From NCBI GenBank assembly GCA_038221545.1, contig JBBRIE010000086.1:1-11493 (forward strand): a stretch of 11,493 bases of DNA. The letters run 5' to 3'. The translations under genes were made by a program, and so were the position numbers. The notes below the pieces were generated by a model. The model was not told the origin of the DNA and made no database searches. It saw only the letters and a program-made list of their open reading frames with translations. Source of the stretch: JBBQNY01 sp038221545. Its GTDB lineage: Bacteria > Pseudomonadota > Gammaproteobacteria > Xanthomonadales > Ahniellaceae. How positions within the stretch are numbered: the first letter of the stretch is position 1; each line of letters begins with the position of its first letter. Below are positions 6,264 to 11,493 of this stretch, one piece after another.

Positions 6264-7239
6264 CGCGGCCGTCGCCATGGACGCCGTCGCCGAGGGCGCA
6301 CGCGCGGACCGTTCCCAGATCGCAGCGGTTGCGCCGCGCGCGGCGGCCCGCAGCCGCCTGCGCATCGCAGCGCAGAAGTCCGGGCGCCTTTCGGATCCCG
6401 CGCGCGAGCTGCTTACTCGCGCAGGGCTCGAGTTCCGGCAGAGCCGCGACCGCCTGTTCTGTTTTGGCGAGACGTTCGCGATCGACCTGCTGCTGGTGCG
6501 CGACGACGACATCCCCGGCCTCATTGCCCAGGGTGCCTGCGACCTCGGCATCGTCGGCCGCAACGTGCTGGTGGAACAGGCACTGGCTACCGAGTCACGC
6601 GGCGGCGCCGCGCCCTGCGCGGAACTGCTTCCGCTCGGGTTCGGACGTTGCCGGCTGTCGCTCGCGGCACCCGAGCGCGTGGCGTACGCGACGCCGGCGG
6701 ATCTGGCCGGGCTGCGCATTGCCACGACCTATCCCCGCCTGCTCGCGCAGTGGCTCGCCCGCAACGGCGTTGCGGCCCGCATCGTTGAACTGTCGGGATC
6801 GGTCGAGATCGCGCCGAGCCTCGGCACCGCGGACGCGATCTGCGACCTCGTTTCCAGTGGCGCGACGCTCGCCGCCAATCAGTTGCGCGAGCTGGCCACG
6901 GTGTTCGAAAGCGAAGCCGTGCTCGTCGGCCCGGCCCATCCCCTGGCAGGCATCCGTGGAGAGTTGCAGGAAGACCTGGTGCGCCGGGTCGCCGCCGTGC
7001 TCAACGTGCGTGACACGCGCCTGCTCATGCTGCGCGCACCGCGCGCCCGCATCGACGAGGTCCGCGCCCTGCTGCCGGCCTCGGCCAACTCGATCGTATT
7101 GAGCGTTGATGGAGTCGGCGACGAGGTCGCGTTGCAGGCGATCTGTCCCAGTGACGTCAGCTGGACGCAACTCGAGGGCATGAAGCGGGCCGGTGCGCAT
7201 TCGCTGCTGGTGCTGCCCGTGGAAAGGATGCTGGCATGA
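6256..7239 (+). CDS. hisG: ATP phosphoribosyltransferase, long form
   Basis: Catalyses the committed first step of histidine synthesis, ATP + PRPP to phosphoribosyl-ATP, and is normally inhibited by histidine. The product has 327 residues. The catalytic part begins RLRIAAQKSGRLSD at residue 34 and includes LVRDDDIPGL and CDLGIVGRNVL. The PRPP-binding loop is DLVSSGATLAAN (about 197-208). The C-terminal 75 or so residues, ending LLVLPVERMLA, match the regulatory domain of long-form HisG, so no HisZ partner should be needed. Residues 1-33 are an Ala-rich extension of about 28 residues compared with E. coli HisG. The only in-frame ATG starts are 6256 and 6277, and neither removes it. The 6256 start overlaps the regulator gene by eight bases. 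The stop overlaps hisD. Confidence 0.96.
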   Translation: MIDAAVAMDAVAEGARADRSQIAAVAPRAAARSRLRIAAQKSGRLSDPARELLTRAGLEFRQSRDRLFCFGETFAIDLLLVRDDDIPGLIAQGACDLGIVGRNVLVEQALATESRGGAAPCAELLPLGFGRCRLSLAAPERVAYATPADLAGLRIATTYPRLLAQWLARNGVAARIVELSGSVEIAPSLGTADAICDLVSSGATLAANQLRELATVFESEAVLVGPAHPLAGIRGELQEDLVRRVAAVLNVRDTRLLMLRAPRARIDEVRALLPASANSIVLSVDGVGDEVALQAICPSDVSWTQLEGMKRAGAHSLLVLPVERMLA

Positions 7240-8546
7240 GGCGCTTGGTCTGGCAGGCGCTCGACGCGGCGCAGCGTGGCGACGCGCTGGCGCGTCCCCT
7301 GCGGTCCGATGACGCCACCCTGTCGCTGCAGGTCGCGAACGTGATCGCCGAGGTGCGCGAGCGTGGTGACGCGGCATTGCGCGAGCTGTCGCGCCGCTTC
7401 GACCATGTCGAGCTGGATTCGATCGAAGTGCCACGCGAAGAGTTCGATGCGGCCGAGGCCACCGTGGGTGCGGAACTCAAGCAGGCACTGCGCGACGCGC
7501 AGATGCGCATCGAGGCGTTCCACCGCGCCGGCATGCACGCCGACTACGCAGTGGAGACCGCGGCCGGCGTAACCTGCGAGCGCGTCGCGCGGCCCGTGCA
7601 GGCGGTCGGGCTGTACGTGCCTGCAGGCAGTGCGCCGTTGCCTTCGACCGCACTCATGCTGGGCGTTCCCTCCGCGCTCGCGGGCTGTCCCCAACGCGTC
7701 CTCTGCACGCCGCCTCGCGAGGGCGGTCGCGCCGATGCCTTGACGCTGCTTGCGGCTTCGCTGTGCGGCATCAAGCGTGTGTTCACGCTCGGCGGCGCAC
7801 AGGCGATCGCGGCGATGGCATTCGGCACGGCAACCGTGCCGCGCTGCGACAAGCTTTATGGCCCCGGCAATGCCTGGGTGACCGAAGCCAAGCGCCAGGT
7901 TTCCGCGCTGCGCGGCGGCGTGGCAACCGACATGCCCGCGGGCCCGTCCGAAGTACTCGTGATCGCCTCCGGGCAAGCGCAGGCCCGCTGGATCGCTGCC
8001 GACCTGCTCGCGCAGGCGGAACATGGCCCGGACTCCCAGGTGATGCTGGTCTCGGACTCGGCGCGCCTGCTCGACGAGGTCGCACGGGAGCTCGCGTCGC
8101 AGCTGGGCGCGTTGCCCCGCCGCGCAATCGCCACGGCCTCACTGCAGCACGCGCGCGCGATCCTGGTTCGCGATGTCGCCGAGGCGGTGGCGGTGTCCAA
8201 CGCCTATGCGCCGGAGCACCTGTTGCTGCACCTCGAGGATGCGCGCGATTGGCTGCCGCGCGTGGCGAACGCCGGGTCGGTTTTTCTCGGACCCTGGACG
8301 CCGGAATCGATCGGCGATTACGCGAGCGGGACCAACCACGTGTTGCCGACGGATGGCTGGGCGCGAAGCGTCAGTGGTCTTTCGGTCGCGAGCTTCCAGC
8401 GGCAGATGACGGTGCAGGAATCGACCGCGGCGGGGCTCGCGACGCTCGCGCCCTGCGTCGTGGCGCTGTCGCGCGCGGAAGGGCTCGCGGCGCATGCCCG
8501 GGCAGTCGAGATCCGTCTCGAACCCTCGCAGCAGGCGGCGGCATGA
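7236..8546 (+). CDS. hisD: Histidinol dehydrogenase
   Basis: Zinc enzyme that performs the last two steps of the pathway, oxidising L-histidinol via histidinal to L-histidine with two NAD. Its 436 residues match the usual family length. The zinc ligands of the family are all in place: Gln260 and His263 in QAEHGPDSQ, Asp361 in IGDYASGTNH, and His420 in EGLAAHARA. The catalytic pair Glu327-His328 is in APEHLLLH. The segments DKLYGPGNAWVTEAKRQV and PAGPSEVLVIA are typical. The start ATG overlaps the hisG stop (ATGA) and the stop overlaps the hisC start in the same way, so translation is probably coupled. There is no sign of truncation or fusion. Confidence 0.98.
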   Translation: MRRLVWQALDAAQRGDALARPLRSDDATLSLQVANVIAEVRERGDAALRELSRRFDHVELDSIEVPREEFDAAEATVGAELKQALRDAQMRIEAFHRAGMHADYAVETAAGVTCERVARPVQAVGLYVPAGSAPLPSTALMLGVPSALAGCPQRVLCTPPREGGRADALTLLAASLCGIKRVFTLGGAQAIAAMAFGTATVPRCDKLYGPGNAWVTEAKRQVSALRGGVATDMPAGPSEVLVIASGQAQARWIAADLLAQAEHGPDSQVMLVSDSARLLDEVARELASQLGALPRRAIATASLQHARAILVRDVAEAVAVSNAYAPEHLLLHLEDARDWLPRVANAGSVFLGPWTPESIGDYASGTNHVLPTDGWARSVSGLSVASFQRQMTVQESTAAGLATLAPCVVALSRAEGLAAHARAVEIRLEPSQQAAA

Positions 8547-9628
8547 GCGTCCTTGGGCTCGTGCGACCCGAGTTGCGCGCGATGGTCGGCTATTCGTCCG
8601 CGCGGATGGAGGCGGGCAGCGACGGCATCCTCCTCAACGCCAATGAATCGCCGTGGCCGCAGGATCCTCGCGCGCCACTGCACCGCTATCCGGAGCCGCA
8701 GCCGCTCGACCTGCGGGAACGCCTTGCGGCGGTGTACGGGGTCGCAGCGTCGCAACTGCTGATCGGGCGCGGCAGCGACGAAGCCATCGACCTCGTAATC
8801 CGCGCCTTCTGCCGCGCCGGCCGCGATGCGATCCTCGTGCAGTCGCCCACTTTCGGGATGTACGCGGTCTGCGCCGCCGTCCAGGACGCGACCGTGATCG
8901 ACGTGCCGCTGGCGCTCGAGCCCGGTTGCAGCCGACCGTTCGACGTGGCGGCGATCCTGCGCTCGGTCACTCCGGCCGTGCGCGTAGTGTTCGTGTGCTC
9001 GCCGAACAACCCGAGCGGCACCGTCATGCCGCGGTCCGATGTGCTGGAACTGGCCACCGCCCTCAAGGGACGGGCGCTGCTGGTGGTGGACGAGGCCTAC
9101 ATCGAATTCGCCGACGCGCCGGGACTGGCGACCGACCTCGATGTCCATCCCAATCTGGCGCTGTTGCGGACGCTCTCCAAGGCGCATGCGCTTGCCGGTG
9201 CGCGCATCGGCTCCCTGCTTGCGGCCCCGGAGATCGTCGCCGTGCTGCGCAGGATCATGGCGCCGTATCCGTTGCCGACGCCCTGCGTGCGGGCCGCCCT
9301 GGCCGCGCTCGAGCCGCGGTCGCTGCTGCAGACCACGGACCGGGTGGCGCTGATCCGGCGCGAGCGCCAGCGCATGGCGGCGGAGCTGCGCTCGTTCGCG
9401 TGCGTGTGCGAGGTGCTGCCGTCCGAGGCCAACTTCCTGTGCGTGCGCTTTGCCGACGCGAGCGCAGTGCTGTCGTCGCTGCGCGATGCCGGGCTCGTGG
9501 TGCGGGACGTCCGCCACCACGCGGCCCTGCACGATGCGCTCCGCATCAGCATCGGCGCGCCCGCCGACAACGATCGCGTGCTCGAAGTCCTGCGCAGCCT
9601 GGCGCAGACGCAGGAGCGCGCGGCATGA
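8543..9628 (+). CDS. hisC: Histidinol-phosphate aminotransferase
   Basis: PLP-dependent class I/II aminotransferase that converts imidazole acetol-phosphate and glutamate to histidinol-phosphate. The 361 residues fit the family. The substrate-facing N-terminal motif LNANESPWP and the following LHRYPEPQP are present, as is RGSDEAIDLVIRAFC. The PLP-contacting segments are CSPNNPSGT and VVDEAYIEF. The Schiff-base lysine is Lys213 in LRTLSKAHALAGARIG. The conserved arginine near the C-terminus lies in LRISIG. It sits between hisD and hisB with four-base overlaps on both sides. Some HisC enzymes also act on aromatic amino acids; nothing here tests that. Confidence 0.97.
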   Translation: MSVLGLVRPELRAMVGYSSARMEAGSDGILLNANESPWPQDPRAPLHRYPEPQPLDLRERLAAVYGVAASQLLIGRGSDEAIDLVIRAFCRAGRDAILVQSPTFGMYAVCAAVQDATVIDVPLALEPGCSRPFDVAAILRSVTPAVRVVFVCSPNNPSGTVMPRSDVLELATALKGRALLVVDEAYIEFADAPGLATDLDVHPNLALLRTLSKAHALAGARIGSLLAAPEIVAVLRRIMAPYPLPTPCVRAALAALEPRSLLQTTDRVALIRRERQRMAAELRSFACVCEVLPSEANFLCVRFADASAVLSSLRDAGLVVRDVRHHAALHDALRISIGAPADNDRVLEVLRSLAQTQERAA

Positions 9629-10737
9629 GCGGCACGCGCATCCTGTTCGTCGACCGCGACGGCACCCTGATCGCGGAGCCACCGGACCAGCAGGTCGACC
9701 GGCTCGACAAGGTCGCGCTGCTGCCGGGCGTGATCCCGGCGCTGCTGCGCATCGTCGAGTCGGGCTACGAACTCGTGATGGTGACCAACCAGGACGGGCT
9801 CGGTACCGCGTCGTACCCGCAGGCGCACTTCGACGTTCCGCAACGCTTCCTGCTGGACCTCCTCGCGTCGCAGGGCATCCGCTTCCGCGAGGTCCTGGTC
9901 GATGCCCATTTCCCGGACGACCCTGCAGGTGCGCCGACGCGCAAGCCCGCGATCGGCCTCGCGCTGCATTATTTGCGCGACCGCCGGATCGACCTCGCGC
10001 AAAGCGCCATGGTGGGGGATCGAAAGACCGACCTTGAGTTCGCGGCCAACCTCGGCGTGCGCGGGTTCCACCTCGGCAAGCACCTCGCATGGACCGACAT
10101 CGCGCACGCGCTCTGTGATGCGCCGCGGGTCGCGGAGGTCGAGCGGCAGACGAAGGAGACGCGCGTCCGCGTGACGGTCGATCTCGACCGCATTTCGACC
10201 GCCACCGTCGCCACCGGCCTCGGCTTCTTCGACCACATGCTGGAACAGCTGGCCAAACACGGCGGCCTGGGCCTGACCCTGACCTGCAACGGCGACCTCG
10301 AAATCGACGAACACCACACCGTCGAGGACTGCGCACTCGCCCTCGGACAGGCGCTGCGCGAGGCCATCGGCGGCAAGCAGGGCATCGCCCGCTTCGCGCA
10401 CGCCGATGCGCAGGAGGCGGAGCCCCTGGCGGCGGTGACGCTCGCGCTGCCGATGGACGATGCGCTCGCGTCGGTCGCGTTCGACTGGTCGGGGCGCGGC
10501 TATTTCGTCTTCGACGGCGCGTTCGCGCGCGAGCGCGTGGGCGACCTGCCGACCGAGCTCGTGCCGCACTTCTTCCGTTCGCTCTGCGACGCGGCAGGCA
10601 TCAACCTGCACCTGCGCGTGCGCGGTGACAATACGCACCATCAGGTCGAGGCCTGCTTCAAGATCGTGGGCCGTGCCCTGCGCGCAGCGGCTCGCCGCGA
10701 GGGCCGCGAGCTGCCGTCGACCAAGGGCAGCCTGTGA
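9625..10737 (+). CDS. hisB: Bifunctional histidinol-phosphatase / imidazoleglycerol-phosphate dehydratase
   Basis: Fusion enzyme of 370 residues for two non-consecutive steps. Residues 1-165 are a HAD phosphatase: motif I FVDRDGT (Asp10, Asp12), motif II TNQDG (Thr54) and motif III VGDRKTD (Asp132, Asp136). It removes phosphate from histidinol-phosphate. From about 176 (TKETRVRV) to the end is the dehydratase, with the metal-binding repeats HHTVED (230-235) and HHQVEA (from 338) and GFFDHMLEQLAKHGG. In the E. coli phosphatase a zinc loop has three cysteines and a histidine. Here the loop at 93-108 keeps only His95 and has no cysteine, as I also remember for Xanthomonas HisB. The dehydratase has an insert of about 14 residues before LALPMDD. 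Start and stop overlap hisC and hisH. Confidence 0.97.
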   Translation: MSGTRILFVDRDGTLIAEPPDQQVDRLDKVALLPGVIPALLRIVESGYELVMVTNQDGLGTASYPQAHFDVPQRFLLDLLASQGIRFREVLVDAHFPDDPAGAPTRKPAIGLALHYLRDRRIDLAQSAMVGDRKTDLEFAANLGVRGFHLGKHLAWTDIAHALCDAPRVAEVERQTKETRVRVTVDLDRISTATVATGLGFFDHMLEQLAKHGGLGLTLTCNGDLEIDEHHTVEDCALALGQALREAIGGKQGIARFAHADAQEAEPLAAVTLALPMDDALASVAFDWSGRGYFVFDGAFARERVGDLPTELVPHFFRSLCDAAGINLHLRVRGDNTHHQVEACFKIVGRALRAAARREGRELPSTKGSL

Positions 10738-11351
10738 CGTTTTCGCCGGCACGCGATGTGGTGATCGTCGACGCAGGCGGCGCCAACCTCGGCTCGATTC
10801 GCCACGCGCTGGAGCGCCTCGGCGCGCGACCGCACATCTCGAACGACGCTGCCACGATCGAATCTGCGGAACGCGTAGTGCTGCCCGGCGTCGGCGCGGC
10901 GGCCCACGGCATGCGACGCCTGGACGAGCTGGGACTGGTCGATTGCCTCAAGTCGCTGCAGCAGCCTCTGCTCGGCGTGTGCCTCGGCATGCAGATGATG
11001 TTCGAGCGCAGCGCCGAGGGCGACGTCGACATGCTGGCCATGACGCCGGGCGAAGTCGCCGCGTTGCGACCTTTCCCGGGTGGCCGCGTCCCGCACATCG
11101 GCTGGAACACCCTGCATGCGCGCGCGCCGTCGCGTTTGCTCGATGGAATCGAGCCGGGCGCGCACGTGTATTTCGTGCACGGCTTCGCAGCCCCTGCGAG
11201 CAGCCCGGCTACCGTTGCCGACACCACGCACGGCGAAGTGTTCGCCGCCGCGATCGAACAGGGCAACCGGTTCGGCGTCCAGTTCCACCCCGAGCGATCC
11301 GGTGGCGTCGGCGCCCGCATGCTCGCGAACTTCATGGCGGTGTCGCCTTGA
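10734..11351 (+). CDS. hisH: Imidazole glycerol phosphate synthase, glutamine amidotransferase subunit
   Basis: Glutaminase subunit that hydrolyses glutamine and passes ammonia to HisF to form imidazole glycerol phosphate and AICAR. The 205-residue protein is a class I amidotransferase. The oxyanion strand region is VLPGVGAAAHGM, the nucleophile is Cys83 in GVCLGMQMMF, and the other triad members are His185 and Glu187 in QFHPERSG. The motif PHIGWNTL is typical of HisH. The GTG start overlaps the hisB stop (GTGA). The alternative would be an internal start that removes the first strand VVIVDAGGANLGS, which the family requires. The partner HisF is expected just beyond the window, after hisA. 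Confidence 0.97.
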   Translation: MTFSPARDVVIVDAGGANLGSIRHALERLGARPHISNDAATIESAERVVLPGVGAAAHGMRRLDELGLVDCLKSLQQPLLGVCLGMQMMFERSAEGDVDMLAMTPGEVAALRPFPGGRVPHIGWNTLHARAPSRLLDGIEPGAHVYFVHGFAAPASSPATVADTTHGEVFAAAIEQGNRFGVQFHPERSGGVGARMLANFMAVSP

Positions 11352-11493
11352 TCGCCGCGCGGCTGTCCGGCAACGTCGATACGGGCGACGCGTCTGCGTC
11401 CGCGTTACCCACCGACGTGGACACGCGCGAATTCACGATCTATCCCGCCATCGACGTGCGCGCAGGGCGCGTCGTGCGACTCGCGCAAGGTGA
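11348..11493 (+). CDS. hisA: Phosphoribosylformimino-AICAR-P isomerase, 5' part only (cut by window edge)
   Basis: The visible 48 codons end with FTIYPAIDVRAGRVVRLAQG followed by GA, the first two bases of an Asp codon. This is the classic HisA first strand and PAIDxxxGxxVRLxQGD motif. HisA is a TIM-barrel isomerase of the fourth step of histidine synthesis. The proposed start is the TTG at 11348, which overlaps the hisH stop (TTGA) as at the other junctions. It adds about 28 polar, Ala/Asp-rich residues before the barrel. A GTG at 11417 would give MDTREFTIYP and a normal-length N-terminus, but no ribosome binding site is visible before it. The start is therefore uncertain, though the gene identity is clear. 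Confidence 0.9.
   Translation, partial: MIAARLSGNVDTGDASASALPTDVDTREFTIYPAIDVRAGRVVRLAQG

Noticed and set aside
8318..10336. 672-codon open frame on the minus strand opposite hisC and hisB
   Set aside because: It is the complement of clearly functional his genes and very Arg-rich. The openness reflects few stops in high-GC DNA.

Overview
This 11.5 kb window is very GC-rich. It is almost fully coded on the + strand, with compact overlapping genes. Gene order, the HisS sequence type and the TrpR-like gene in front of hisG point to a gammaproteobacterium of the Xanthomonadales (Xanthomonadaceae/Rhodanobacteraceae type). That placement rests on family recognition from memory, not on a search.

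Layout. Positions 1-63 hold the 5' part of a tRNA-Pro(CGG) on the minus strand, cut by the window edge. Going away from it on the + strand are hisS (histidyl-tRNA synthetase, TTG start) and, overlapping its stop, a 631-residue MIO-type ammonia-lyase of the histidine/aromatic amino acid lyase superfamily. Next comes a secreted-then-anchored diguanylate cyclase: signal peptide, TPR-like periplasmic sensor, one membrane span, coiled coil and GGEEF domain. A 371-bp gap follows. It carries a degenerate dispersed-repeat-like inverted repeat, two small hairpins and a promoter with an operator. From 5940 to the window end runs a histidine biosynthesis operon: a TrpR/YerC-family repressor gene, then hisG, hisD, hisC, hisB (bifunctional), hisH and the start of hisA. 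Every junction in the operon is a start/stop overlap.

How it works together. The his genes encode steps from PRPP + ATP to histidine: HisG (step 1), HisA and HisH (middle), HisB (two steps), HisC, and HisD (last two oxidations). HisS consumes histidine for translation. The lyase next to hisS may deaminate histidine or a related amino acid. The most informative regulatory signal is a 20-bp near-palindrome at 5909-5928. It overlaps the -10 and predicted start of the his promoter, just upstream of the TrpR-like gene. It has the half-site and spacing of the E. coli Trp operator, and the short leader leaves no room for a classical his attenuator. I infer autoregulated repression of the operon, probably by histidine, in place of attenuation.

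Most of the window is ordinary housekeeping sequence. The points worth a second look are the enlarged MIO lyase coupled to hisS, the TrpR-type his operator, the loss of the zinc-loop cysteines in HisB, N-terminal extensions on HisG and HisA, the missing I-site in the cyclase, and an A-rich rare-codon island inside the cyclase gene.
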